Source of the DNA: Methanosarcinales archaeon
GTDB lineage: Archaea > Halobacteriota > Syntropharchaeia > Alkanophagales > Methanospirareceae
Direction of reading: 5' to 3'
DNA length: 13,798 nucleotides
Assembly: GCA_009618475.1 (NCBI GenBank)
Contig: WJOV01000156.1
Location: 1-13,798, forward strand
This document shows, piece by piece, positions 6,438 through 13,478 of this stretch (within the stretch, counting starts at the first letter, position 1; each line of letters starts with the position of its first letter). Position numbers and translations under genes: made by a program. Under the pieces are notes generated by a model. The model was not told the origin of the DNA and did not search any database. It was given only the letters and a program-made list of their open reading frames with translations.

Positions 6438-7565
6438 ATGGAACTGGAAAGAGAAGAGATACTAAGTGCAATATATCATTGTGTGAAATGCAAGCTGTGC
6501 AGTATTTCGAGTTTCCATCCGAACGAGGAATGGTTACCTTTATGCCCAAGCGGGCAATTTTATGGCTATCAGGCGTTCTACGCACCCGGTAGATTGGAAA
6601 TTTTTAGAGAAATACTGGAGGGTGAGCTATCAGAGCCTACGGAAGGTTTATTGAAAGCGGTCTATGCATGCACGCTATGCGGGGCGTGTTATGAGAAATG
6701 CAAGCAGATAACAAGCGTGGGAATAAGTTTGCCGGAACTATTTGAGAAACAGAGAGAAGAGCTGGTAAAGAAAGGGTGGGCTCTTGACGCTCATAAAAAC
6801 ATTGCGGAAAAGATAAAAGAAACGAGAAATGCGTATGGCGAGAAACATAAATATAAATACGAAGCGAAATCGGTCTACGGGGCGGAGGTTCTCTACTATA
6901 TCGGCTGCACTGCTCGCTACCGGGTGCCGGAAATTGCAGATGCTATGCTGGAAATCTTTGATAAGTTGGGGATAAAATATCAGGTAATGGAAGACGAATG
7001 GTGCTGTGGCTCGGTTTTACTCAGAACGGGGCGGGTAGAAGATGCGAAGGCGCTTATGGCGCACAACGTAGAGGAGATAAAAAATAGCGGGGCGAAGACC
7101 GTTGTTTTCACCTGCCCTGGCTGTTTAATGACGTTCAAGAAGAATTATCCCGATATGGCAGTCGAACTGGTGCATTCCACGCAGTTCTTAACGCGATTGG
7201 GCGATATGAAGGTGAAGAAGCTGGGTATGGAAGTGGCTTATCACGACCCCTGTCATCTGGGTAGGGATTTGGGCATATACGAAGAGCCGAGGGCGCTTTT
7301 AAAAGAAGTTGCGGATGTGAAGGAACTGAAAAGGGAAAGGGAGCAAGCGTGGTGCTGCGGCTCCGGAGGCGGAGTGAAGTCGGCTTATGATGATTTCGCA
7401 CTGTGGAGTGCCGGCGAACGAATAAAAGAAGCAAAGGAGGTGGGTGCCGAAGCGATTGTGAGTGCATGCCCGTTCTGTAAAAGGAATTTGAGGGAAGCGG
7501 GAGAAAAAGAGGAAATGAAAGTTTTTGATGTTGTGGAACTTGTGAACAGGAGTCTGGAGGGGTGA
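6438..7565 (+). CDS. HdrD-like / lactate-utilisation-type iron-sulphur oxidoreductase
   Basis: This 375-residue protein begins with two [4Fe-4S] ferredoxin-like sites: C15, C18, C21 with C36-P, and C78, C81, C84 with C88. Two CCG domains follow. The first has C157, C189-C190-G and C226-P-G-C229; the second has H269-D-P-C272-H273, C306-C307-G-S-G-G-G and C344-P-F-C347. This is the layout of HdrD, GlcF and LldE-type proteins, which move electrons through FeS clusters. True HdrD (CoM-S-S-CoB reductase) pairs with a cytochrome b, HdrE. Here the partner is instead an FAD-linked oxidase that starts at the stop codon, so the pair is more likely a two-subunit 2-hydroxy-acid or alcohol dehydrogenase feeding a thiol or quinone-type acceptor. 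The ribosome site AAGGAGGA is strong. Confidence 0.85.
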   Translation: MELEREEILSAIYHCVKCKLCSISSFHPNEEWLPLCPSGQFYGYQAFYAPGRLEIFREILEGELSEPTEGLLKAVYACTLCGACYEKCKQITSVGISLPELFEKQREELVKKGWALDAHKNIAEKIKETRNAYGEKHKYKYEAKSVYGAEVLYYIGCTARYRVPEIADAMLEIFDKLGIKYQVMEDEWCCGSVLLRTGRVEDAKALMAHNVEEIKNSGAKTVVFTCPGCLMTFKKNYPDMAVELVHSTQFLTRLGDMKVKKLGMEVAYHDPCHLGRDLGIYEEPRALLKEVADVKELKREREQAWCCGSGGGVKSAYDDFALWSAGERIKEAKEVGAEAIVSACPFCKRNLREAGEKEEMKVFDVVELVNRSLEG

Positions 7566-7570
7566 TGAAC

Positions 7571-8983
7571 ATGAATCAAAATTTCTTAAAGTTTGTGCAT
7601 GCGATAGTAGGCGAAGAGAATGCGACTGACGACAGAGCAATCTGCGCTTCTTATTCGAGAGACCAGCACTGGCACTTTGTTCCTGCGATGAATCCGGCTT
7701 ATGTCGTGCGACCCGCGAACAAAGAAGAAGTGCGGAAGGTTTTAATGCTTGCAAACGAAGGTAAAATACCGGTGATACCTTACAGCACGGGCATAAACGT
7801 ACGAGGATTGACAATTCCGGTTCATGAGGGCAGTATTCTGTTAGACCTGTCAAGGATGAACCGCATCGTGGAAATAAATCCAGAGATGAAGACTGCGACC
7901 GTAGAGCCGGGCGTGACTTTCGGGATGCTCCTTGAAAAGACGAGGAAATACCAGTTGCGACCTGCATTCCCGGATGCACCGCTTACCGTAAGCGTATTGG
8001 CAAATTATTACCTGCGTGGGATATATCAAACTGCGGCGGCGGATGGGCATGACCACACGTTATCGTATGAAATGGTTCTTCCCAACGGGGAGACAATAAA
8101 AACAGGCTCACGGTCTCTTTCCGGGATGCCTTATTTCCGATATGGCGTGGGTCCGGACTTCACCGGTGTTTTCTGCGCTCATCCCGGCACGTGCGGCGTG
8201 GTGACCGAATTGACGGCAAAGCTTTACAGGTTGTATGATAACCGAAACGTCTATTTCATTGGCTTTGACGACGTGAGCACACCAACGAAATTTATTTACA
8301 ATTTGATGCACGACGAGTTGGCTGCGAGTATCAGGTTAGTGGACAATCAGAGCTGGTTGAAAGGGATATGCGGCACTTTTGATTATCGCTATGAGGAGCT
8401 ACCGAAGTTCGTGTTGTGCATGTTGGTGGAAGGGGTGGATGGCATATTCGAGGCGAAGGATAAGTTAGTGGGGGATTATATAAAAGAATCTGGCGGAAAG
8501 GTTTTGGAATTCCCGGAGGAGTTCAAAAGGACCTTCGAGGAAGAGAGTTTAGGCGGTGCGGAGAAGAGCTGCATGGTGTTTGGCTTACGGGGCAATTACC
8601 ATTGCATCGGGCTCTACGGTCCTTTGACGCTGGCTGCGAAATATTATGAACTGCACGAAAAGACGGCGTTGGAAGTTGGAATACCAACTGACCACGTTCA
8701 TTTCTATCTCGACCCGATATACAGTTTTCACGGGCAGCTCTGTTACGTTGAGCTTGATATATTTTACGATGGCAGCGACCTGCGATTCGGGGAGAAGCTG
8801 CGGAATTATAATGAGAAACAATTCAAGAGGTTGCTTGACCTGGGCATTTATGGCTGGTTCAGACCTTATGCCGGGATAATAGAGCCGACGGTAGCACGAA
8901 TAGGGTATCTTGCTGAGGTCTGGAAGAAGTTCCTCAAGGTTTTAGACCCGAATGCGATTATGAACCGCGGGAAACTATTCTAA
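7571..8983 (+). CDS. FAD-linked oxidase of the VAO/GlcD family
   Basis: This protein has 470 residues from ATG 7571. GTG 7562 and ATG 7565 are also in frame, but the GGAGGGGTGAT site at 7556-7566 is best spaced for 7571. Residues 41-220 form the FAD-binding PCMH domain (NPAYVVRPANKEEVRKVL, VIPYSTGINVRG, then ILLDLSRMNRIVEI, then TATVEPGVTFGMLLE and HPGTCGVVTELTAKLYR). The C-terminal cap ends in VLDPNAIMNRGKLF, a close match to the usual LDP.gimNPGKlf end of GlcD and VAO enzymes. Substrate is unknown; aromatic alcohols, glycolate and lactate are all used in the family. The gene overlaps the HdrD-like stop, so flavin and FeS subunits are co-translated. Electrons would pass from FADH2 to the neighbour's clusters. 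Confidence 0.85.
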   Translation: MNQNFLKFVHAIVGEENATDDRAICASYSRDQHWHFVPAMNPAYVVRPANKEEVRKVLMLANEGKIPVIPYSTGINVRGLTIPVHEGSILLDLSRMNRIVEINPEMKTATVEPGVTFGMLLEKTRKYQLRPAFPDAPLTVSVLANYYLRGIYQTAAADGHDHTLSYEMVLPNGETIKTGSRSLSGMPYFRYGVGPDFTGVFCAHPGTCGVVTELTAKLYRLYDNRNVYFIGFDDVSTPTKFIYNLMHDELAASIRLVDNQSWLKGICGTFDYRYEELPKFVLCMLVEGVDGIFEAKDKLVGDYIKESGGKVLEFPEEFKRTFEEESLGGAEKSCMVFGLRGNYHCIGLYGPLTLAAKYYELHEKTALEVGIPTDHVHFYLDPIYSFHGQLCYVELDIFYDGSDLRFGEKLRNYNEKQFKRLLDLGIYGWFRPYAGIIEPTVARIGYLAEVWKKFLKVLDPNAIMNRGKLF

Positions 8984-8984
8984 C

Positions 8985-9004
8985 AAACCTTTTCTTAGAA
9001 AGAA
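8985..9004. repeat. 20-base repeat AAACCTTTTCTT module, copy 1
   Basis: This 20-base stretch starts with AAACCTTTTCTT and is found again unchanged at 9599-9618 inside element 2. It follows the stop of the FAD oxidase directly, ten bases before the 49-base hairpin repeat. Confidence 0.8.
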
Positions 9005-9013
9005 CCTCATCTT

Positions 9014-9062
9014 TTTTTCTTTTCCGTAAACGCTTTTCTTTTTCTAAAAGAAAAGGGTTTAT
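9014..9062. repeat. 49-base hairpin repeat, copy B
   Basis: This sequence is identical to 3720-3768, with the 10-base-pair stem at 9033-9042 and 9046-9055. Here it lies immediately before the GNAT start codon: GGG at its right end can serve as the ribosome site, and the ATGA that follows it is also conserved after copy A. The hairpin could thus affect GNAT translation. Confidence 0.92.
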
Positions 9063-9064
9063 TT

Positions 9065-9550
9065 ATGAGCGAGCTGCGGCTAAAGATAAGAAAGGCAATA
9101 GAGACGGATTTGTCCGACATTGTAAACGTATGGAAGAGGAACATAAAAACGATAAACACAGCTTCAGATATTGCTGATTTGTTCCATTCTTTCGAGAAAT
9201 ATTTCTTTGTCGCTGTTTATACTGATACTGCGGACACGAAGCGGTTTGAGGACAAGGGCAAGGAAAAGGTCATTGGTTTCGTGGGTGGCACCATAAGAAG
9301 TGGGCAGGGGCATATATCGGGTATTGCCGTGGATAAAGAATACAGGATGAAGGGAGTGGGGAAGTTGTTATTAAAGGTTGTGAGTGCGGAATTTCTCGCA
9401 GATGGTCTCGATATAGTTACGCTGGAGGCAAGGAAAAGCGATACGGGTGCAATAAGATTTTACGAAAAACAGGGCTATAAACGGTTATATATCGCAAAAA
9501 AATATTATGCGGATGGTGAGGATGCAATAGTGCATGAGAAGAAGATTTGA
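9065..9550 (+). CDS. GNAT-family N-acetyltransferase
   Basis: This 161-residue protein has the GNAT fold. Residues 83-90 (HISGIAVD) form the central strand, and R94-MKGVG-K100 is the acetyl-CoA pyrophosphate loop (R/QxxGxG/A). The pattern A129-I-R-F-Y-E-K-x-G-Y is the usual helix and strand after it. The beginning (LRLKIRKAIETDLSDIVNVW) matches the typical first strand and helix. The substrate cannot be told; RimI-like protein N-terminal acetylation and small-molecule acetylation are both possible. The ATG sits in sequence shared with the hairpin repeat at 3720, and no other good start is near, so the repeat may have supplied the present start region. Confidence 0.85.
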   Translation: MSELRLKIRKAIETDLSDIVNVWKRNIKTINTASDIADLFHSFEKYFFVAVYTDTADTKRFEDKGKEKVIGFVGGTIRSGQGHISGIAVDKEYRMKGVGKLLLKVVSAEFLADGLDIVTLEARKSDTGAIRFYEKQGYKRLYIAKKYYADGEDAIVHEKKI

Positions 9551-9579
9551 GTTTTGCTATTTGTACAACTGATGTAAAA

Positions 9580-9741
9580 AACCACGAGATTTCACAAGAA
9601 ACCTTTTCTTAGAAAGAAAAGCTTTACCAACAACTTTTTTACCTTCGGTAAAAACCTTGACTAAAAACATCATATTTGTTTTTCTTTTAGCACAGGTTTT
9701 CTTTTTGTAAAAAAGAAAAAGTGTTGTGTAATCTTGTGGTT
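9580..9741. repeat. Intergenic mosaic hairpin element with inverted ends (element 2)
   Basis: The left end AACCACGAGATTTCAC (9580-9595) and right end GTGTAATCTTGTGGTT (9726-9741) are inverted repeats with two mismatches in 16, and match the ends of element 1. Inside are three hairpins: CTTTTCTT/AAGAAAAG (about 9603-9621), TTTTTACC/GGTAAAAA (about 9637-9655) and TTTTC-T5/A5-GAAAA (about 9701-9720). The GC-rich double palindrome of element 1 is absent. The right end overlaps the ferredoxin stop codon. Confidence 0.75.
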
Positions 9742-9919
9742 ACAACTCCTGCTCCTGCTCCAACGCACCCACCGGGCAGATATTCACACATGCTTTACAG
9801 CTATTGCATTCATCATCCTTCATCTCTATCCACATTCCTATCAAACCTATTGCCTCCGTTGGACAGACCGTAACGCATGCACCACAATATCCACACCTGT
9901 ATCTATCTATTTTTATCAT
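9740..9919 (-). CDS. Small 2x[4Fe-4S] ferredoxin
   Basis: This protein has 59 residues from ATG 9919, which has AAGGAG four bases upstream. A longer reading to 10054 would overlap the neighbouring gene in another frame and lacks any family match. Two classic clusters are seen: C9-GYC-GAC-VTVCP and C38-NSC-KAC-VNICP. It is soluble, cytoplasmic and probably a low-potential electron carrier. It starts one base after the AMMECR1 stop (9921), so the two genes form an operon. The tail repeats EQEQEL, and the TAA stop uses bases of the right end of element 2. Confidence 0.9.
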   Translation of the reverse strand: MIKIDRYRCGYCGACVTVCPTEAIGLIGMWIEMKDDECNSCKACVNICPVGALEQEQEL

Positions 9920-9920
9920 C

Positions 9921-10502
9921 TTACTCCTTGAATATCTGCCCCTCAAACGTGCTGACCTCGGTATCTTTCTCCAGCCATGCATCCTGTGACAAGCCTGCTT
10001 TCCAGCACGTCTGGCATAGAAACTCCTCCGACGACCAGTTATTCTCGGTAGCAACTTGAGGAAGCAAAAGCCCTTGATATATCCCCCTCTTTACGATTAA
10101 TCCATGCCTGCCTATTTCTATTTGCCCCGGCAAGTCCTTTGGCTTCGCTTTTAACTCCTGTGGCATCGTGAGTATCGTGATCTCAATAGTTATATCCGCG
10201 AACTCCGCTTTTGTTACCGGCGGAAACCTGGGGTCGCTAACCGCCGCGGATATCGCGGCATCCATAATCGCATCGTTCAGCGTAAATACCGGATATGGAT
10301 AGCCAATACAGCCACGTAGATTGTCGTATTTATTCAACGTGACAAAGACGCCCCTTTTTTCCTCGAAGCGCGAAGGTAAGTCATCAGGCGCTTTTAGCCT
10401 CGTGTTATCTCTCAAATATTTCTCTATTGCCGCGCGTGCAAGCTGTAACCCCTCTTTTCCTTCTTCTTCCGTTAGCATTGACATGGCTTGCTTATTCTCC
10501 AT
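9921..10502 (-). CDS. AMMECR1-domain protein
   Basis: This protein has 193 residues from ATG 10502. TTG 10508 and ATG 10478 are alternatives, and GGAA six bases upstream favours 10502. The family signature LRGCIGYP is at about 62-69, preceded by RGVFVTLNKYDN and followed by AAISAAVSDPRFPPV. The later part (IEITILTMPQEL, IEIGRHGLIVKRG, GLLLPQVATENNWSSEEFLCQTCWKAGL) also fits the family across its length. AMMECR1 proteins are widespread; their exact reaction is not settled, though a conserved cysteine in LRGCIG suggests an enzyme. In archaea they often sit near radical or FeS proteins. Here the direct partner is a ferredoxin, one base downstream, which fits that pattern. Confidence 0.92.
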   Translation of the reverse strand: MENKQAMSMLTEEEGKEGLQLARAAIEKYLRDNTRLKAPDDLPSRFEEKRGVFVTLNKYDNLRGCIGYPYPVFTLNDAIMDAAISAAVSDPRFPPVTKAEFADITIEITILTMPQELKAKPKDLPGQIEIGRHGLIVKRGIYQGLLLPQVATENNWSSEEFLCQTCWKAGLSQDAWLEKDTEVSTFEGQIFKE

Positions 10503-10519
10503 TATCAATTCCAGTTTGA

Positions 10520-10602
10520 TGCGGGGAGCAGGATTCGAACCTGCGAACCCCTTCGGGAGCAGATCTTGAGTCTGCCACCTTTGTCCTCTCGGTAACCCCC
10601 GC
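10520..10602 (-). tRNA. tRNA-Leu (anticodon CAA)
   Basis: The minus strand folds as a class II tRNA. The acceptor GCGGGGG pairs with TCCCCGC and is followed by discriminator A. The anticodon stem GCAGA/TCTGC holds the loop CTCAAGA with CAA at 10566-10568. A long variable arm (CCCGAAGGGG) and a T arm, GCAGG-TTCGAAT-CCTGC, follow. CCA is not encoded. There is no intron. The usual AT-rich promoter zone upstream is occupied by the tetranucleotide repeat at 10625-10654. Confidence 0.95.
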
Positions 10603-10624
10603 TATATCATTTTTAAAATTTCCG

Positions 10625-11049
<425 letters not shown>

Positions 11050-11053
<4 letters not shown>

Positions 11054-11367
11054 TTCTTCTCCACCACCACAAAGCTTTTCGTCTTACTCAGCGGTCTGCA
11101 TTCCGCTATCTTCACCACGTCCCCCACTTTTGCATCTATACAGGGTGGATTATGCGCGTGTATCTTTGACCGCCTCTTCTCGTACCGCTCGTATTTCCTT
11201 ATTTTCTTCAGGTAAGACCTCAAAACAACGACCGTCTTCGGCGCTTTATCGCTTACCACCACTCCTTCTATAATTTGTCCCCTCGCCGACAACCTACCAT
11301 GAAAAGGGCAATTGACATCTTCACATTCCTTCTCCGGCATCCTGACGTCTATTCCTATATCTCTCAT
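11050..11367 (-). CDS. rps17: Ribosomal protein uS17
   Basis: This protein has 105 residues from ATG 11367 ([13 protein letters not shown]), the usual archaeal beginning. GTG 11382 is in frame but lies at or above the likely transcription start. Family marks are [29 protein letters not shown] and the basic [24 protein letters not shown] stretch. S17 binds 16S rRNA early in 30S assembly. It is separated from Rpp29 by an AT-rich gap that holds its own TATA-like box. Confidence 0.95.
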
Positions 11368-11389
11368 CTCGTAATTACCCACTATTCTA

Positions 11390-11406
11390 TGAACTTATAA
11401 ATAAAT
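11390..11406 (-). promoter_or_regulatory. Possible internal promoter of S17-L14
   Basis: The minus strand reads ATTTATTTATAAG here, about 25-35 bases before ATG 11367. In a tightly packed operon this AT-rich 60-base gap stands out, and a TATA element here would give an almost leaderless S17 message. Confidence 0.4.
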
Positions 11407-11427
11407 CATAAACAATATTTAAGATTT

Positions 11428-11739
11428 TTACTTCTTTATCCGGTCCTCAGGTCTTGAAACAAGCATATCGCCTTTTACTCTCACTCGCACTTCTCCGTTC
11501 AACTCAAAAACGAATATATTCCCTGTCTTTGGTATCTTCTTCTCTTCCCCCCGCTCATTCTCTATAACAAGCATATTCCTCGTCTCGTCCACTACGATTC
11601 CACACAGCCCCTTCACATCGCTATTACTGCTATCTTCCACTTCTGTTCTCAATCCCATCAGCTCATGTCGTAATATATTGTGTGGCTCTGCCCCACGACC
11701 CCGCAAGCCCTGTAAGGGCTTACTCGGTGTTATCTTCAT
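11428..11739 (-). CDS. rnp1: RNase P protein component 1 (Rpp29/Pop4) with an in-frame insertion
   Basis: This 103-residue protein is part of archaeal RNase P, which trims tRNA 5' ends. The family core is intact: ILRHELMGL, then VKGLCGIVVDETRNMLVIE, then KKIPKTGNIFVFEL and VSRPEDRIKK at the end. Family members normally run ITP-x-N-ILRHE without a break. Here MKITPS is followed by 14 extra residues, KPLQGLRGRGAEPH, and then NILRHELMGL. The DNA for these 14 codons (11680-11721) matches the double-palindrome module at 5119-5160. The insert lies in the N-terminal part, before the Sm-like barrel, where it could be tolerated. The gene sits between aIF1 and S17, the standard archaeal place. Confidence 0.93.
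   Translation of the reverse strand: MKITPSKPLQGLRGRGAEPHNILRHELMGLRTEVEDSSNSDVKGLCGIVVDETRNMLVIENERGEEKKIPKTGNIFVFELNGEVRVRVKGDMLVSRPEDRIKK
11680..11721 (-). repeat. 42-base double-palindrome module inside the Rpp29 gene
   Basis: Read on the minus strand, this segment aligns to 5119-5160 (AAGCCCTT-x-CAGGGCTTGCGGGG...), and with six flanking bases the match is 41 of 48. The first hairpin is perfect (AAGCCCT/AGGGCTT); the second has lost one pair. It is 14 codons long and in frame. Confidence 0.85.
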
Positions 11740-11765
11740 TGTATCCGTTTAGCTCTAATCTAAAA

Positions 11766-11778
11766 AATCTCGTGGTTT
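11766..11778. repeat. Orphan half of the element end sequence
   Basis: AATCTCGTGGTTT matches the right end of element 1 (about 5232-5244). It lies 27 bases before the Rpp29 start on its upstream side, in the 62-base gap to aIF1. No partner end is seen close by. It is short enough that chance cannot be excluded, but the closeness to the module inside Rpp29 is notable. Confidence 0.5.
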
Positions 11779-11801
11779 CTTTTTTGGATTTGCTACCCTA
11801 A

Positions 11802-12101
11802 CTAATCTATATCCATATATCCCATCTCACGCAGCGCTTTCTTTACCAGTTCCTTTTGGTCACCCTGTAATTCAACGCATCCACCTTTTACCGTGCCACC
11901 ACATGCACATTTTCCCTTCAATTCTTTTGAAAGCCCCCTCAAGTCCACTTCCTTCTCATTTATTCCTTTTATCACCGTAATAATTTTCCCAAACCTTCTC
12001 CTCACCGTTGACACCTTTACCATCTGCTGCTCCTTTGCTATCTCCTTGCAAATGCATAAGTCTTTTGGCAATCCACATTTAGGGCAAACTTCCGTGCTCA
12101 T
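11802..12101 (-). CDS. Translation initiation factor aIF1 (SUI1 family)
   Basis: This 99-residue protein has an N-terminal zinc-ribbon-like CPKCGLPKDLCIC (residues 6-18) and a SUI1 domain (VKVSTVRRRFGKIITVIKGI, then KELKGKCACGGTVKGGCVELQGDQKELVKKAL). Archaeal aIF1 helps choose the start codon on the 30S subunit. Its ATG overlaps the L29 stop (ATGA) and has GGAG just upstream. A 62-base gap then separates it from Rpp29. Confidence 0.95.
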   Translation of the reverse strand: MSTEVCPKCGLPKDLCICKEIAKEQQMVKVSTVRRRFGKIITVIKGINEKEVDLRGLSKELKGKCACGGTVKGGCVELQGDQKELVKKALREMGYMDID

Positions 12102-12310
12102 TTCTCCTTTTCCCTTCCCTTTTCTCCTTCGGCTGTTTTTATCCTCGCTATTGCCCTTCTTAGCTCACCTACTCTACCCGGATTCTCCGGAGCTCCACCA
12201 GTGGCTATTATCCCACGCTCACGCATCAAATCGGTCATCAAACTCTCCAATTCCTCCCTCCTCTCTTTTTCACTCATCTTTCTTATTTCTTCCATTCTAA
12301 ATATGCTCAT
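12098..12310 (-). CDS. rpl29: Ribosomal protein uL29
   Basis: This 70-residue protein matches archaeal L29 in size and pattern: MEEIRKMSEKERREELESLMTDLMRERG, then NPGRVGELRRAIARIKT. L29 lies by the peptide exit tunnel. The highly charged tail (EGEKGREKEK) is low-complexity. Both ends overlap neighbours by ATGA, so it is coupled to S3 and aIF1. ATG 12310 is chosen for this reason; ATG 12295 is possible. Confidence 0.94.
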   Translation of the reverse strand: MSIFRMEEIRKMSEKERREELESLMTDLMRERGIIATGGAPENPGRVGELRRAIARIKTAEGEKGREKEK

Positions 12311-12958
12311 TCTTTCTTTTCCTTTCCTTCTTCCTCCTTTCCCTCTTCTTCCTTTACGTTCTCATTTATTGCTAATATGCGAAAAGCATCAGGTCTCTTA
12401 GCATCTGGTTTTACTATCCACACCCGCACACCTATAACTCCGGATTTAGTCTTCGCTATTGCATATCCACGGTCCACTATTTCCTCTGCTACCTCGCCAC
12501 AATGCTTTATATAACCGTCAATCATCTTCTCCATTCGACCTCGAGGTCCTTTGAGCTTTCCCGACATGATAATCTCGCACCCTAACGCCCCTTTATCCAT
12601 TATTCGTTGCAGCGTTGACCTGCCTGCCCTTCTGAAATGCCAGCCCCGCTCTATAAGCTTTGGCAAGTCTATTCGCCATCAACGGCGCACTCAGGTCTGG
12701 CACCGCTATGGGTTGCACGTCTATCTGCGGGTTATCCAGCTCTTGTCTCCTGTTTACGTCGTCGGTTAGCGTTTTTATCCTCCGCCCATCTTTTCCTATT
12801 ATCATCCCCGGCTTCTCGACGTTCACCGTTATCTGCGTGCCCATCGGCGTCCTTTTTATCTCCATTCCTCCATAGCCCGCTCTTTCTAACTCTTTACTGA
12901 AATATTCGTTCATTCTTACTTTCTTTATCCCTTCAGCCACAAATATCTTCTCTATCAC
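12307..12958 (-). CDS. rps3: Ribosomal protein uS3, interrupted by a one-base frameshift
   Basis: The gene is split between two frames. The first part (from GTG 12958) reads to RLAKA with the KH-domain signature VEKPGMIIGKDGRRIKTL, then runs out of family likeness (YRAGLAFQKGRQ). The second part carries IERGWHFRRAGRSTLQRIMDKGALGCEI through VIGVRVWIVKPDA to the stop at 12307. Removing one T of the pair at 12655-12656 on the minus strand restores RLAKAIERGWHFRRAG, the family sequence, and gives 216 residues, normal for archaeal S3. S3 forms the mRNA entry site and is essential. A sequencing or assembly error is the simplest reading; a programmed +1 shift is less likely. The C-terminal tail is lysine- and glutamate-rich. 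Confidence 0.93.
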
Positions 12959-12971
12959 TTACTTTCTTCTC

Positions 12972-13454
12972 CTAACTCCCTTCTTCTCTTAACACTATTT
13001 CAACAGTAACCGTATCCGTATTCTTGGGTGTAGCACGACCAAAAGCTCTTGGCATTGTCCCTTTTAACGTTCGTCCTTTCTTCGTCGCTACATGCCATAT
13101 TCTCGTTTCTTCCGGGTCCAGCCCTTTATATTCTGCATTGCCTTTCGCATCTCTTATCAATTTCAATATCTCCGCGCACGTCTTCACCGGGTATCTCCCG
13201 GCATACCACTTCTCCAGCCCCTTTCGATGCGCAAGTTTCTTTTTATGCCGTTTGAAAGGAATAGCCACGCGTTTTTCCAGCACTGCTTCCAGGTATGCCT
13301 CTGCATCCGCCACTTTCTTTCCTTTTATCGCCCTGCACACCTCGAACGCATGTTTGGGAGATATGTGGAGTTCATAAACCATAGCCTTCGCAGTCGTTTC
13401 CGGATCGATTTTGGTTTCTGTTTCCGTATCCATGCAAAATTTTACCCTGCCCAT
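12972..13454 (-). CDS. rpl22: Ribosomal protein uL22
   Basis: This 160-residue protein is a full archaeal L22: DPETTAKAMVYELHISPKHAFEVCRAIKGKKVADAEAYLEAVL, then VAIPFKRHKKKLAHRKGL, then AGRYPVKTCAEILKLIRDAKGNAEYKGLD and PRAFGRATPKNTDTVTVEIVL. Its loop lines the peptide exit tunnel. GAAGGAAG lies just upstream of the ATG. It follows S19 by 24 bases and precedes S3 by 13. Confidence 0.97.
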   Translation of the reverse strand: MGRVKFCMDTETETKIDPETTAKAMVYELHISPKHAFEVCRAIKGKKVADAEAYLEAVLEKRVAIPFKRHKKKLAHRKGLEKWYAGRYPVKTCAEILKLIRDAKGNAEYKGLDPEETRIWHVATKKGRTLKGTMPRAFGRATPKNTDTVTVEIVLREEGS

Positions 13455-13478
13455 CTTCCTTCTCTTCTCTTTACTTAC

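Noticed and set aside
7299..7979. A 226-residue minus-strand frame opposite the HdrD-like and FAD oxidase genes
   Set aside because: It is antisense to two well-supported genes, has shadow-like composition (many S, R, P, L) and no ribosome site or family likeness.
9740..10054. A 104-residue ferredoxin starting at 10054
   Set aside because: The added 45 residues are the AMMECR1 gene read in another frame; the 59-residue form has its own ribosome site and both clusters.
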